A DNA stretch of 64,000 nucleotides from Phytopythium helicoides (taxonomy: Eukaryota; Oomycota; Peronosporomycetes; Pythiales; Pythiaceae), in assembly GCA_024867545.1 (NCBI GenBank), contig JANFNE010000007.1, positions 1,487,575 to 1,551,574 of the forward strand. Reading direction: 5' to 3'. A program made the position numbers and the translations under genes. Below the pieces are notes generated by a model that made no database searches, was not told where the DNA came from, and saw nothing but the letters and a program-made list of their open reading frames with translations. Shown piece by piece: positions 27,763-37,709 of this stretch; the stretch's first letter is position 1; every line of letters begins with the position of its first letter.

Positions 27763-29901
27763 ATGCTGCGGCTGGGGCGGACCGCGCGCGGCGCTGCTGG
27801 CGCTCGGGCGGCGCTGGGCGCGGGCGGCGAGCGGCCGTTCTGGGGCTCGGCGATCTCGTGGCTGCGCAGCGAAAAGGACGCCAAGGCGGCGGCTCCGGGG
27901 GCCGCGGAGCGGGCGGGAGACGGCGAGGTCGAGGCGGTCGTTGAAGAGAAAGTGCGCGGCAAGAATGACGCGCGAGAGGCTGCGACGGCGGAGGCTGGGG
28001 GTGGAGAGGGAGCTGCCGCGGGGAGGAGCACGGCGCTGAGCAGGGCGGAGCTGCTGAGAAGAGGGGGAGCCACGGTGCGCAGGTTCTCGCACGTGCTGTC
28101 GTCGACGAGCTCGTCCAAGCAGCTACTCGACATGTGGGCGACGCTGTCGACGTTCGAGCCCTTCGTGGTCGAGAACGCGCGCTACGTGCCGCTGAGCGAC
28201 AGCAACAACACGCTCGTAGACGCCAATCTGCGGCCCGACACGTCGCTGGTGCTGCAGATGCTGCCGTGCGAGGTCTACGCGCAGCTTTCGGGGCGGAGGT
28301 CAAGTGGCAACAGTGACGCGGCTCGTAGCGAGATTGACGGCGAGGCCGACGCTGACAATGATGTGAAACCTGTTTTCCGCAAGGGCTCAGCGTGGACGTT
28401 TAGCGAGATGGTTTCGTCTCCGATCGAGGTGCCAGCTCTTGGAGCGAGGGGTGTCGTGCTGCTGAACGAGTCGGCCGTCGGGTGCTGGATAGTGGATGTG
28501 CTCTCGCGACTGAAGGACCACGAAGCAGTCATCGAGTTTTTCAAAACGTACAACACCCAGCGATACAAGCGCATCAACTCGCTCAGTGCACTGGAGACCG
28601 CGTCACCAGAACAGGTTACCGATGAGATCGAAGAAGAAGTGGAATCGGAAAGTAAGCTTGTGCGAAAACCTTTGATGCACATAAAGCTTCGCCGCGAGAC
28701 GTTGTTGTCACGGGAGGCGTATGCCCAGTACATTGAGGCGCTGGAGGCAACCAAGCAGTACTCAAAGCTCATCCGCCTGCTGCGCAAGAAGGTCACGCGA
28801 CGCGAGTACTGCACATCGATTGCGACTCTCCGTACGCTGCTGTACGCATGTGTTAGCGAGAAAGAGGGTGACGTTGCACGAGCGGCGATCGAAGACTTTA
28901 CCGACTATGCCCCAGCCGTCGTGATTCCGCTCCAGTGCTACGAGACTGCGATTCGGGCCAACACGATTGGGCAGCCGCGCACTGAGCACGACCTTGAGAA
29001 TGCGCTTGCGATCGTGCGTAAGCTGCGTAGTGATGCCGAGTACTTGCTGAACCCGAGCATCTGGAACACGCTACTTAACAGCTGCGTTTACTTGGAGCTG
29101 TCAGAGCGTGCGCTCGCAGTTTTCAAGACGTACGAGGAGAACAAGATCGCTCCGTACCAGCGCCAGTTCCTCAATGCTTTCCGCTCCGCTTGTCGTTTTG
29201 GCGACTATGAGCTGGTTCTCGATATGACCCGATACTGGATGGAAACATCACGCGGCGCTGCCGACAAGCCAAATGGTCCAGCTACCCGCGATCAGCGGGA
29301 AGCGCTGAACACGATCCTGTGGGAGATGCTGAAGGGTAAGCCGTCCGTTGATCAAGTCAAGCGTGTGCTGCGAATGATGCAGGACTGGTCCGTCCAGTCT
29401 GGTGCGATTCTGCTTCGCCGTGCAGTAACCAAGCTGCTTGAAGACGAGCATGGTAACAAGTCGCCACAGGAGCTTATCGAGGGGTCTATCGCATTTTGGA
29501 AGGAGCTCCCGCGGGTCATGGTTCGTCAAGGCTTTCTAATTCATCTGCTGCTGGAGCACAGCCTGGCAAATGGCTGGACAGAAGAGAGCTCGTACCTGGT
29601 CGACCTCGCGCTTTCACAGAAAGTTGTGGACGTCCCGCAGTCTAGTCTGACCAAGTACATGGAGGCGAATGATCTGCGCGGCCTGTTCGCCGAGAACAAG
29701 GCACTCGGTGACCGCCTTGCTGCTGAACGAGCTGTTGAGCAGCTTGGACAGACATTCTTCGAGCTGTATGCCATGAGCTACCAGCGATTGGAATTATTCG
29801 ATGAGGTGCTCAAGTTGGACCGCAAGTATGCGCTGATTCAGGGGTTCCCTAGCAGCGAGATTCTTGCGACGATCGTGCGCGACGCCGAGGCGAACCGATA
29901 G
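27763..29901 (+). CDS. Mitochondrial PPR-like helical-repeat protein 2
   Basis: The ATG at 27763 gives a 712-residue protein with an Arg-rich presequence (MLRLGRTARGAAGARAALGAG); the frame is open upstream but has no better ATG. A charged Ala/Glu region follows (about 45-110), then an extended alpha-helical body with PPR/TPR-like pairs, for example SERALAVFKTYEENKIAPYQ (about residue 446), LENALAIVRKLRSDAEYLLN and SVDQVKRVLRMMQDWSVQSG. The 35-residue spacing is approximate, typical of the degenerate PPR-like proteins of oomycetes. A role in mitochondrial transcript processing or translation is expected from the class. No catalytic domain was seen at the C-terminus. Confidence 0.75.
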   Translation: MLRLGRTARGAAGARAALGAGGERPFWGSAISWLRSEKDAKAAAPGAAERAGDGEVEAVVEEKVRGKNDAREAATAEAGGGEGAAAGRSTALSRAELLRRGGATVRRFSHVLSSTSSSKQLLDMWATLSTFEPFVVENARYVPLSDSNNTLVDANLRPDTSLVLQMLPCEVYAQLSGRRSSGNSDAARSEIDGEADADNDVKPVFRKGSAWTFSEMVSSPIEVPALGARGVVLLNESAVGCWIVDVLSRLKDHEAVIEFFKTYNTQRYKRINSLSALETASPEQVTDEIEEEVESESKLVRKPLMHIKLRRETLLSREAYAQYIEALEATKQYSKLIRLLRKKVTRREYCTSIATLRTLLYACVSEKEGDVARAAIEDFTDYAPAVVIPLQCYETAIRANTIGQPRTEHDLENALAIVRKLRSDAEYLLNPSIWNTLLNSCVYLELSERALAVFKTYEENKIAPYQRQFLNAFRSACRFGDYELVLDMTRYWMETSRGAADKPNGPATRDQREALNTILWEMLKGKPSVDQVKRVLRMMQDWSVQSGAILLRRAVTKLLEDEHGNKSPQELIEGSIAFWKELPRVMVRQGFLIHLLLEHSLANGWTEESSYLVDLALSQKVVDVPQSSLTKYMEANDLRGLFAENKALGDRLAAERAVEQLGQTFFELYAMSYQRLELFDEVLKLDRKYALIQGFPSSEILATIVRDAEANR

Positions 29902-30046
29902 AGCTAGATGCATCCTGCAAGAGGATCGACGATCGAGGTGGCGAGTTGATTGTTGCGTTACGACTCGCATACACAACGCTGTAGACGTGACGTGCATCAC
30001 GAATAGACTGGAACTGATAGCTGCTCCTATACTACATGCGGGTGGG

Positions 30047-30754
30047 CTACACGAGCGTCCGCTTCTCGGCCGTGGCTTCATCCAGCGCCATGCAGATGAG
30101 CACGACGAGCGCCATGTCCATGTCGGCTGCAATGCCGACGAAGTAGTCGTTCTGCTTGCCCATGGCGTCGATCTCTTCCTGTGACCGACTGGGGCGGTAG
30201 ACCATCGCGAGGTCCTGCCGCCGGCCAATGCGGCGTTTGCTGCTTCGGTCTCTCCTCTCGACCCACATGTGGGCTTGCTTGGACTCCCAGTGGCCGTCGA
30301 CGCCGACGACGCACAGGTTGCCGCTCACCACGTCCACAAACTCGACCACGGCGCAGGTTCCGCTGGCAGCCGAGTAGACTTGCTTGACGTCGATGGCGAA
30401 CAGCTTGGCGGGCGCAACAGCCGCCGAGTAGACGTTGAAGGTCGGCGCTCGCACGATCGAGTCGCGCTTGATGTGCGCAATGGCCTCCCTCGAGGCCGCC
30501 AGCCGCAGCGACTTCATGGCCACGGGGCTGTTGGTGCCTTGCACGCAGAAGACCTCGTCTCCGGACTCGGCCTGGCGCATCAGAAAGTCCTCGTCGGGCG
30601 CCACGAGCGACCAGCAGCGCTCCTTCATGTACAGCGTCGTGGGCTGCGCGGCGCAGTGCGCAGCGCTGATTGCCACCACGCGCTTGGCGGCGGCGGCGGC
30701 GGCCGCCTGAGCCGCGGGCGACGCGCCGACTTCAGTGGAGCTGGAGCAGCCCAT
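30047..30754 (-). CDS. LURP-one-related (tubby-like) protein 1, putatively myristoylated
   Basis: This is a 235-residue protein with the LURP-one-related (LOR) beta-barrel pattern, similar in fold to Tubby C-terminal and scramblase domains. The N-terminus MGCSSSTEVG is a strong N-myristoylation signal with adjacent Cys for palmitoylation, so membrane attachment is likely. LOR features are TTLYMKERCWSLV, an acidic DFLMRQAESGDEVFCVQG strand pair, SLRLAASREAIAHIKRD and later alternating hydrophobic strands, ending in a helix DMDMALVVLICMALDEA. The last helix is shared with the other two LOR proteins here (LLMMVLLCIGLDD and VLLVLLVCLALKE). LOR proteins in plants include defence-linked LURP1; the oomycete role is unknown. 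Confidence 0.8.
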   Translation of the reverse strand: MGCSSSTEVGASPAAQAAAAAAAKRVVAISAAHCAAQPTTLYMKERCWSLVAPDEDFLMRQAESGDEVFCVQGTNSPVAMKSLRLAASREAIAHIKRDSIVRAPTFNVYSAAVAPAKLFAIDVKQVYSAASGTCAVVEFVDVVSGNLCVVGVDGHWESKQAHMWVERRDRSSKRRIGRRQDLAMVYRPSRSQEEIDAMGKQNDYFVGIAADMDMALVVLICMALDEATAEKRTLV

Positions 30755-31529
30755 GGCGGAGCTGCAGGTGAGGCGGAGGATTCGTCAATGGAGACGCAGC
30801 AGCATGTGCTGTGCAAGCAGCCGCGGGAGGTCTGAGGTCGCGACATGCGGCGCCTGCAGCTGGCGCCGCCGACTCATTAGTCACACGGCGCTTCGGCCCG
30901 ACCTTGATCTGATATAGGGCTATCTTAAATATCAATATTTTAGCGATATATTACATGATAGAGGGTATAATGTACTATCAAGCATGATGGAGTGTATCTC
31001 TTTTGTGGATTATATATTTTATCAAAGGTGATGAAAAAATGAACATTTTTGGACGCTTGGTGCGAGGCAAATGACAAGGCTGATGCGAGGTGGTGGGAGT
31101 GGCTGGCATATCTCTGCTGGAGCTTCGCAAAGCGAGGCAATTGCATGGGAGTGCGAGGCGGTGGACATAGCTGCGAGGTGGAGGCGTTCGGCCCCCCCTT
31201 TCTGTGGGTCCATGCATAGAAAAATCCAGTGTCCGCTTATGGCTCCGGTCTCGTGGGCTCCGCTTGCAAATCGCTGTCCGTCAGCAATGCCGACGCTACG
31301 TTTACGCGTTGTGGTGGTGAGTGGCTACAAGGCTGAGTGAATGCACAAAAGTTTGCACGCTCTTCAACGTCTCGTTGCAATGAAAAAAAGTCGAGTCACA
31401 CGCAGCAGTGGATGTTGTAGTGAATTCAGCTTTTTGTCATTTTGTCGCACAGCAGTCAGGTCCATAGCTCTATCCTATCTTTTCCTGGGTGGCTTCGTTC
31501 TTGCATATCTACAGAGTACTCGCGTCGAT
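30755..31529. other. Intergenic between LOR genes 1 and 2
   Basis: The 775 bp hold no supported gene. Positions about 30915-31030 are AT-rich; about 31060-31180 contains repeated GCGAGG words. It includes the LOR1 promoter. Confidence 0.4.
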
Positions 31530-32192
31530 TTACGCGGCCTTGCTGGGCCGCTGGTCATCCAGACCGATGCAGAGCAGCACCATCATGAGCAGGTCGACGC
31601 CCTTAGCGACCTCGAGCACGCCACCACGGCCGGGAGAGGTTGGCGCCTTGCCGTCCGCACCCTCCTTGGGGGCCGAGTACCGGATGCGCGCAATGGCCTG
31701 GCGGACCTCGGACTTGCCGCGCACGAGCCAAAACTCAAGCACGGATTCTCCGTCCTTGCTGGTGGCCGCCGCGTCACAGCCAATGACGGAGCGCTGGTCG
31801 ACCACGAGGTCGTGGAACTCCATGCGCAGCTTGCCGCGGCCCTCGAGCGCGAAGTGGAATGCCTCGGGCGTCTCCTCGTGCTCGGTGCGCGCGTAGGCCG
31901 AGTAGGTGGGCGTGCGGTGCATGAGCGAGAGTCGCAGCGTGGCCAGTGGCAGGTTGCTGCGCGCGTCCAGCACCGTGCGCTCCTTGTGCAGCGACATGGA
32001 CTTGTCCACGACGCGGAACGCGAGCTCGCGCGACTCGGTGTCCATGAAGGCGAGCGCGCCGCCGCCGCCGCCGCTGGGCACGAAGCGCAGCGTCGTGGGC
32101 TTTTCGCAGCAGTGTACGGCGTCGAACGCGGACGCGAACTGCTGCAGCGCCACGAGGTTCGTCACCTGCGTCACCACGTCGTGCATGTCCAT
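31530..32192 (-). CDS. LURP-one-related (tubby-like) protein 2
   Basis: This is a 220-residue protein starting MDMHDVVTQV at 32192; the frame is open further upstream but the extension is Pro/Gln/Lys-rich. The LOR-type beta pattern is HCCEKPTTLRFVP, a Gly run, LAFRVVDKSMSLHKERTVLD, LATLRLSLMHRTPTYSAYAR, KLRMEFHDLVVDQRS, LEFWLVRGKSEVRQAIARI and the terminal hydrophobic helix LLMMVLLCIGLDD. EFHDL and the terminal helix are shared with LOR protein 3 (EFHDLMTDTT), showing that these two are the closest pair. No myristoylation signal is present. It is divergent from bZIP-like gene 1. Function unknown. Confidence 0.8.
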   Translation of the reverse strand: MDMHDVVTQVTNLVALQQFASAFDAVHCCEKPTTLRFVPSGGGGGALAFMDTESRELAFRVVDKSMSLHKERTVLDARSNLPLATLRLSLMHRTPTYSAYARTEHEETPEAFHFALEGRGKLRMEFHDLVVDQRSVIGCDAAATSKDGESVLEFWLVRGKSEVRQAIARIRYSAPKEGADGKAPTSPGRGGVLEVAKGVDLLMMVLLCIGLDDQRPSKAA

Positions 32193-33121
32193 GATAGCTG
32201 GCTTTCTGGCTTTCTGGGCTTGCGGTTGCTGGAGTGAGTGAGCTTGGAAAAAAGCTTGGGGGCGCTTGGGGGAGAGGCGGAGACTTGTCAAATGGGAGAG
32301 CCGTGAGCTCGTAGCTGCTGGCGACGGTGTCCGATGGAATCTGTTGCAGTGGGGATGTGGCCAGCGTTACCACGGCATAAAGACCGTCTCAAGGAGGCAA
32401 TCATACGGGTAAAAAAACGTCTGATAAGGAGTGATGGTGTATAGAAAAGTTAAAATGTCCTTGTTCTACCGTTGGTTTGGAGGGTGGAAGCCACCCTGGG
32501 GGGGGGGGGATTTGTATCGAAACGTCAAGTGTAGCCATTGCCCCGCCCCCTGGTGGGAATCGTACGGTACATGGAATGATTCGTTCCGGGATCTGTGGCG
32601 ATGGAGCACGCCACGTTGCGGCCTCGTGGGTGCGATGTTGTGCTCCATCACGGCGTCTTCATGGAGCTCGAGCAGCTTTCGGCAGCTTTGGGTGGAGACA
32701 GTGGATTTTCAAGACGTCCCAGCAATTTTTGTCCCAGCAATTTCTTTTTGTTTTGTTAGCTGTTTTTGCTGTTTTGATGGGATAACGCGCACCTGCTGCG
32801 GCGAGTCGCCGCGTAAACGAACTTGCACGCCTGTTTCCTGTTCGAGACGACACGGTAAACGCGTGTTCACGAAGAAGCAGCGGCTCATGCGAGCGATAAC
32901 CGCGCGTGCTGCCTCCAAAAAAGGTGACTCCCACGCACAGCATTTCTCATCGAATACCATGTTGTGACGCCTAAACGTTTCAGCATCGATATCTATCTAT
33001 ACAGGTAATCTATTATATATTGAATGCAATAAAGATCATCATTTCATAACATCTAAAGAATATCACAGCACTTGCAATCCGCCTCGACAGCCCGCGCCGC
33101 CACAGCGGGAACAGCGGCAGT
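32193..33121. promoter_or_regulatory. Divergent upstream region, LOR2 and bZIP-like 1
   Basis: The 929 bp between divergent genes contain a run of about ten G at 32502-32511, an AT-rich block near 32990-33060, and no supported gene. CTCACTCA words lie shortly upstream of LOR2, and a similar word lies just upstream of LOR3. Confidence 0.35.
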
Positions 33122-34057
33122 ATGGAGAGCGCCGAGGAGGTGGCTCCTGCGGCGCTGGGGAAGCGCAAAGCGCGCGCGCTCACGAGCAGCGAGCGCGGCA
33201 TCCGGTTCCGGCAGAAGCAGCGCGAGTACGAGCAGGCGCTGGAGGCGTCGACGGGCCAGCTGCGGCTCGAGATCGCGCGGCTGCAGGCGGTGCGCGACGT
33301 GCGGCGGTCCTCGCAGGCCTTCTCGACGGGCACGACGCCCATGCGCTTGGCGCTCGAGTACTTTTCGCAGTTCCGCTTCGGACTCGCGCGCTTCTCGGCC
33401 GTCCCGCCGTCGGTCGCGCGGACGACCGAGCAGACGCAGGACGCGTTCCTCGAGGCCCTGACGGAGCCAGGCGCGCGATTGTTCGGCAGGCCGCTCGCTA
33501 CGGCCATCAAGGGCTCGCTCGCCAGCAAGAACCGCCTGCACGGCTCCTTCCGCCTCGAGCTCGAGACCTGCGAGCTGCTCGCGGCGGATGGCAGCGCCAT
33601 CGTGCTCTCCAGGGGCTGCAACGTCCTGCGCTACACGCGCAGGACCATCGAGGCGCTCTACCCGCACGTGCTCTGGAACGAGACGCTCGTGCACAAGCTG
33701 GTGGGCAGGCAGGTGCGCGTGCCGTTCACCATGAAGATGTACTTCAACGAGAGGGGGCGGCTCGAGAACGTCGAGGTCGACGCCGACACGGTTACCGCGC
33801 TCTACGACGTGCTGCGGGACCTCGACGAGTGCGTCGAGGTGCTTGGCCATGCGTCAGTCGCCAAGTTCGTCGGCAGTCGAGAAGCAGAGGCGCAGCAACG
33901 CGTGGCACCGCTGCCGACCCCTTCAGGCTTGACCAAGCCGCCTCTAGCCCCCCGACCGCACGACCACCAGCCAGGTGACCAGGCCCGCCCTCCAACGCCG
34001 GGACGCTCCATCAGCCCCGACCGCCCGTTCATGAACTTGCGGTTCATCCTGTCATGA
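33122..34057 (+). CDS. bZIP-like factor 1 with conserved C-terminal domain
   Basis: This is a 311-residue protein. The bZIP region lies at about residues 18-65: TSSERGIRFRQKQRE, then a short zipper with Leu every seven residues (LRLEIARLQAV). The position held by the invariant Asn of canonical bZIPs is Gly here, while Arg eight residues later is kept. A second conserved domain (about 72-245) is shared with three neighbours: MRLALEYFSQFRFGL, EPGARLFG, SFRLELET, LRYTRRTIEALYPHV, NETLVHKLVGRQVRVPF and MYFNERGRLENVEV. It resembles an NTF2/SnoaL-like alpha+beta unit, but this is inference. A Pro-rich linker precedes the last residues MNLRFILS, a motif that also ends bZIP-like 4. Nuclear, likely dimeric. 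Oomycete bZIPs with altered basic regions are known in Phytophthora infestans. Confidence 0.82.
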   Translation: MESAEEVAPAALGKRKARALTSSERGIRFRQKQREYEQALEASTGQLRLEIARLQAVRDVRRSSQAFSTGTTPMRLALEYFSQFRFGLARFSAVPPSVARTTEQTQDAFLEALTEPGARLFGRPLATAIKGSLASKNRLHGSFRLELETCELLAADGSAIVLSRGCNVLRYTRRTIEALYPHVLWNETLVHKLVGRQVRVPFTMKMYFNERGRLENVEVDADTVTALYDVLRDLDECVEVLGHASVAKFVGSREAEAQQRVAPLPTPSGLTKPPLAPRPHDHQPGDQARPPTPGRSISPDRPFMNLRFILS

Positions 34058-34623
34058 GCGCCATGCATTTATTGATGACTAATTATACACCAAGCGCGTT
34101 CTCGTGACCACGACCACCTTTGCGACCGGTTTCTTCCGCGGCATTTGTGGAAGTTCAAAGTCGCAGCGTGAAACCCCACGCGTCATCGATGGCACGTCGA
34201 CGAAGCGAAGCACAGAAGAGAGCACAGCACCTCGCCACCTTGTCAAGAGCGCTGCTGTATCCTTTATCCTGATACTGCCGCGGGAGCTCCATGCTCCATG
34301 GACGCCTTGGTTGAAAGAAGCTTCCTTGGCGTCCATTTGCAGATATCGAAGCACGACATCGAGCTCATGTTCTCCCTCTCTCGTGCACAATGAGTCGTGC
34401 AGTTACGAGCGGAGGGTTTGCGTTACAGGATGCTCTGTAAGGTCGTACACGCATGCGATGATTTCACAGCCAAAGTCGCATGGAGCTGAGGGATAACGTA
34501 CATCCTGCCGCACTGTTCAGAGAGGGATCTCAGCCACCGGCTGCGTCTTTGCACAGAAAGAATCTCGCCCCCTCCTCGGCAGTCAGTTCCAGCAGGCATT
34601 CTTCGTGAGTCACCCACTTGTCC
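34058..34623. other. Intergenic between bZIP-like 1 and 2
   Basis: No supported gene in 566 bp; this is the presumed promoter of bZIP-like 2. Confidence 0.4.
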
Positions 34624-35454
34624 ATGAAGACCGTCGAGCACCTCCCTCGCGCGCACTATGCGGCGGTCATGCTGCCGACCATAACGTCGGCGCGCGCCTC
34701 GGCAACGCCTTCGTCCTCGCTGGGGAAGCGCCGAGCCATGACGAGCAGCGAGCGCGGCATCAAGTTCCGCAAGAAGCAGCGCGAGCGCAGCACCATGCTG
34801 GAGCGGTCGACGGCCACGCTGCGCGCCGAGCTGTCGCGGCTGCAGGCGCTGCGCGACGTCTGGCAGAGCGCGTCGTTCGCGCCGACGCGCGGCGGCACGC
34901 CCGTGCAGTTTGCGCGCGAGTTCTTCGCGCAGTTCCGCGACGGCGTCTTCCGCGTCGGCGACCGCCAGCGGCTGCGGCAGGAGGAGTTCCTCTCGGCCAT
35001 GGCCGAGCCTGGCGCGCTCCTGGACGGCGAGCCGCTGGCGCGCGCGCTGCTCCACTCGCTGGAGCGCGAGAGCGAGCTCTACCCGACACTTCGCGTCGAC
35101 CTCGAGTCGACCGAGGCGCTGACGGCCGACGGCTGCGCCGTGGTCGTCTGCAAGGGCTGCAAGCGCCTGCGCTACTCGCGGAGAGCCATCGAGGTGCTGT
35201 ACCCGCACGCCTCGCGCGACGAGCAGCTCGTGCGCAAGCTCGTGGGGCGGCAACTGCGCGTGCCGTTCCTCACCAAGCTCTTCTTTGGCGAGAAAGGCCG
35301 CCTCACGAGCATCGAGACGGACGACCAGGTGGCTGGAGCGCTCTACGACGTGCTGCGGGACCTCGGCGACTGCGCGGCGGTGCTGGGGCCGGCGCCCGTG
35401 GACGCCTGGCGGCTGTGCTGCAAGGGCCGGCACCAGGAGCGTCACCTCCCATGA
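34624..35454 (+). CDS. bZIP-like factor 2
   Basis: This is a 276-residue protein when started at the ATG at 34624. An ATG at 34669 would shorten it by 15 residues and is equally possible. The bZIP region is TSSERGIKFRKKQRE followed by LERSTATLRAELSRLQAL with heptad Leu. The conserved domain follows: VQFAREFFAQFRDGV, EPGALLDG, LRVDLEST, LRYSRRAIEVLYPH, DEQLVRKLVGRQLRVPF and LFFGEKGRLTSIET. It ends soon after the VLRDLGDCAAVLG helix, so it lacks the Pro-rich linker and MNLxFILS tail of paralogues 1 and 4. Gly replaces the canonical Asn of the basic region. It is in tandem with bZIP-like 1 and 3 and was probably produced by local duplication. Confidence 0.8.
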   Translation: MKTVEHLPRAHYAAVMLPTITSARASATPSSSLGKRRAMTSSERGIKFRKKQRERSTMLERSTATLRAELSRLQALRDVWQSASFAPTRGGTPVQFAREFFAQFRDGVFRVGDRQRLRQEEFLSAMAEPGALLDGEPLARALLHSLERESELYPTLRVDLESTEALTADGCAVVVCKGCKRLRYSRRAIEVLYPHASRDEQLVRKLVGRQLRVPFLTKLFFGEKGRLTSIETDDQVAGALYDVLRDLGDCAAVLGPAPVDAWRLCCKGRHQERHLP

Positions 35455-35624
35455 GGCTCCATTTTCGACCGGCGACATACAAAACACAAGTCAAAAAAAA
35501 GGGGGAGGAACAGCACGTTTCGATAGGAATTTAGTATACTACACTTTGTGCATTTGAAGCTTACGAACGCAAGAGTGAGAAAGTACAGTGGAAATATATC
35601 CATCTATCCTTTTGTGATAGTAAA

Positions 35625-35641
35625 AGGGGCTCATCATTTCT
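35625..35641 (+). promoter_or_regulatory. Possible initiator-like element of bZIP-like 3
   Basis: GGCTCATCATTTCTGG partly matches the oomycete initiator (GCTCATTYYNCAWTTT) and lies about 25 bp before the ATG, a plausible leader length. A similar TCATCATTTC word lies at about 33037, upstream of bZIP-like 1. Confidence 0.3.
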
Positions 35642-35666
35642 GGAAGCGCCAAGGGGAGATCACATC

Positions 35667-36803
35667 ATGCGTGGTAGGAGCGCTGCGAGGCCCGCGTTGC
35701 TGCCCGCCCCTCGTCCTCCAGGCGGTGATGAGGACCGCGAGACGCTGTTCGAGTGGCGTCGCTACGTTCTGGGCCGCCTCCGGGCCGGCGAAGTGCCGCA
35801 GATGGCGCTACAGACCAAAAGGCGCTCCATCACTTCGGATGGCGACGAGCTAGCAGCCAAGAAGCGGCGCGAGCAGGAGCAGCTACTGGCTTTGTCCACC
35901 GAGAAGCTCTATCGGGAGATGATGAGGCTTGAGGCCCTCAAGCGGATCCGCGAGGGATCGACTTTTGTGACCAACTTTTCCGAGGGCGGAGCGCCAATGA
36001 AGGTGGCGTTCGAGTTCTTTGCGCAGTTCAGGTATGGAATCGCGGGCCTCGCGAGCGTCCCGCCGTCCCTCATGATGACTACGGCCACCAAGCAGGTGGA
36101 GTTTGTGGACTCGATGATCGAACCGGGGGCCGAGTGCTACGGACTTCCCGCGGCGACGGCCATCATCGGCGGATTCACCTTCAAGAACCAGGTCCACCCA
36201 TCCTTCCGGCTGGAACGCACGGCCACCGAGATCATCGCCGATGAGGAGACTGTGACGGTCGTGTGCAAGGTCAACAACTACCTGTGGTACTCGCTCGGCT
36301 CGGTCAAGGCTCTGCACCCGCACGTGTTGGGCAACGAGAAGATCATGAAGAAACTCGTTGGACAGATGCTGCGCGTGCCGCTCACGATGCGATTGTTTTT
36401 CAACTCGCGAGGACGCCTTATCAACCTCACGTGCGACACCGACTTGCTGAGTGGCCTCATGGACGTACTCGGAGACATGGACGAGTGTCTCGAGGTTCTT
36501 GGTGATGATGGCGGCGCCGACAAGCTGCAGAGGGAGCCCGAAGAAGAGCTATCTGCCTCGGAGTGCAGCGACAACGGTGACAGTCCATCCGACCAACAAC
36601 CCGCGGCAGAGGGCAAAGGCAGTGAGGACAATCGACAAGATCAGGTGAGCCACGATGAAGCCAACGAAGAAACGGACAGCAAACGCACTTCGGAGCTTGA
36701 TGCCAGCAACATCGAGGAGCACAAAGACGACCCACCATCTTGTAGTAGTCAAGGCAATGAAGAAAATGACGGGGACGGGCAGCCAAGTACAACCAGTCGA
36801 TGA
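35667..36803 (+). CDS. bZIP-like factor 3 with degenerate basic region
   Basis: This is a 378-residue paralogue. Aligned with its neighbours, SERGIKFRKKQRE is replaced by SDGDELAAKKRRE: the zipper and second half of the basic region are kept, but the DNA-reading first half is acidic and neutral. A zipper with heptad Leu follows (LALSTEKLYREMMRLEAL). The conserved domain is complete: MKVAFEFFAQFRYGI, EPGAECYG, SFRLERTATEI, LWYSLGSVKALHPHV, NEKIMKKLVGQMLRVP and LFFNSRGRLINLT. The C-terminal 95 residues are acidic and Ser/Glu/Asp-rich. The N-terminal extension (about 60 residues) contains ETLFEWRRYVLGRL. It may heterodimerise and modulate its paralogues rather than bind DNA; this is inference from the basic region. 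Confidence 0.78.
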   Translation: MRGRSAARPALLPAPRPPGGDEDRETLFEWRRYVLGRLRAGEVPQMALQTKRRSITSDGDELAAKKRREQEQLLALSTEKLYREMMRLEALKRIREGSTFVTNFSEGGAPMKVAFEFFAQFRYGIAGLASVPPSLMMTTATKQVEFVDSMIEPGAECYGLPAATAIIGGFTFKNQVHPSFRLERTATEIIADEETVTVVCKVNNYLWYSLGSVKALHPHVLGNEKIMKKLVGQMLRVPLTMRLFFNSRGRLINLTCDTDLLSGLMDVLGDMDECLEVLGDDGGADKLQREPEEELSASECSDNGDSPSDQQPAAEGKGSEDNRQDQVSHDEANEETDSKRTSELDASNIEEHKDDPPSCSSQGNEENDGDGQPSTTSR

Positions 36804-37043
36804 AGCTCGAGTGCACGATGCTCGAGCGCACGAAAGCTCCCCGCTGTAAGTAACTTTTTGGGCAATGGTTTGCACCAGCCGAGCTCGATTGTTACAGTAC
36901 CGTTCGTGAGCTGGTACTGCACACGAGCGATCCAAACATAAGCAAGCAACCACCGGCGACGAATGCTAATATATTACCACGACTGTTTTGGGCAAAAACT
37001 TTTGGTACGACATTGTCGCCGACTCGGTTGGCAGCTCTTCACG

Positions 37044-37709
37044 TCAGATCTCCGCTGCGCTTTCCTTGAGAGCGAGGCAGACGAGCAGTACGAGCAGCAC
37101 GTCGACGCCCTCTGCGACTTCAATAGTGTGTCCAGGCGGAGACCCAGGCAGCCCCGCGTGCATGTGTGCAATAGGATGTCTGTCGGTCCCTTTTCCTCCG
37201 CGCTTGACCCAAATCTCGAGGTCGTTGCGGCCGCCGTCGGTGCCCAAGTGGCACGTCGTGTCCGTCATGAGGTCGTGGAACTCCATGTCGAGCGCCCACC
37301 CTCGCCGCACGACGAACTCGAACGCAAGCTTGCCCGTCTTCTTGCTCGTGTCTTCGCCCAGGAATACGCGGTAGGTGGTCTGAAGCGCGCGGCGCTTCCA
37401 CACCCGCGCTGTGCGCAGCGTGGCGACGCAGTCTCCGCTCGGATGCAGCACAAGTCGGTGGCGGTGCAGTGACATGGACCTGCGCGTGATGAAGAAGGCC
37501 GGGAGGCCCGTGGCATTGTCGTCCACGCGCACGGCGTCCTGCTGCACGTTGGGGTTTTCCACATGCAGGTGGAGCTGCGTGCGCTCGGGGCAGCAGTGGC
37601 CGGCGTCCACGGCCGCGAGCCCGAGCTGCTGCGGCGCCAGCGACGGCCGTGTAAGCAGCCGCGGCGGCTCGCCCGCTGCCGGGAACACCGTGAGCGCTGG
37701 CGACGCCAT
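37044..37709 (-). CDS. LURP-one-related (tubby-like) protein 3
   Basis: This is a 221-residue protein, almost the same length as LOR protein 2 (220), which supports the start MASPALTVFP at 37709. Landmarks parallel LOR2: HCCPERTQLHLHVE, FFITRRSMSLHRHRLVLHPSG, VATLRTARVWKRRALQTTYRVF, ALDMEFHDLMTDTT, LEIWVKRGGK and a terminal helix VDVLLVLLVCLALKE. There is no signal peptide or myristoylation site. It lies between bZIP-like 3 (convergent, 240 bp) and bZIP-like 4 (divergent, 672 bp). Function unknown. Confidence 0.8.
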   Translation of the reverse strand: MASPALTVFPAAGEPPRLLTRPSLAPQQLGLAAVDAGHCCPERTQLHLHVENPNVQQDAVRVDDNATGLPAFFITRRSMSLHRHRLVLHPSGDCVATLRTARVWKRRALQTTYRVFLGEDTSKKTGKLAFEFVVRRGWALDMEFHDLMTDTTCHLGTDGGRNDLEIWVKRGGKGTDRHPIAHMHAGLPGSPPGHTIEVAEGVDVLLVLLVCLALKESAAEI

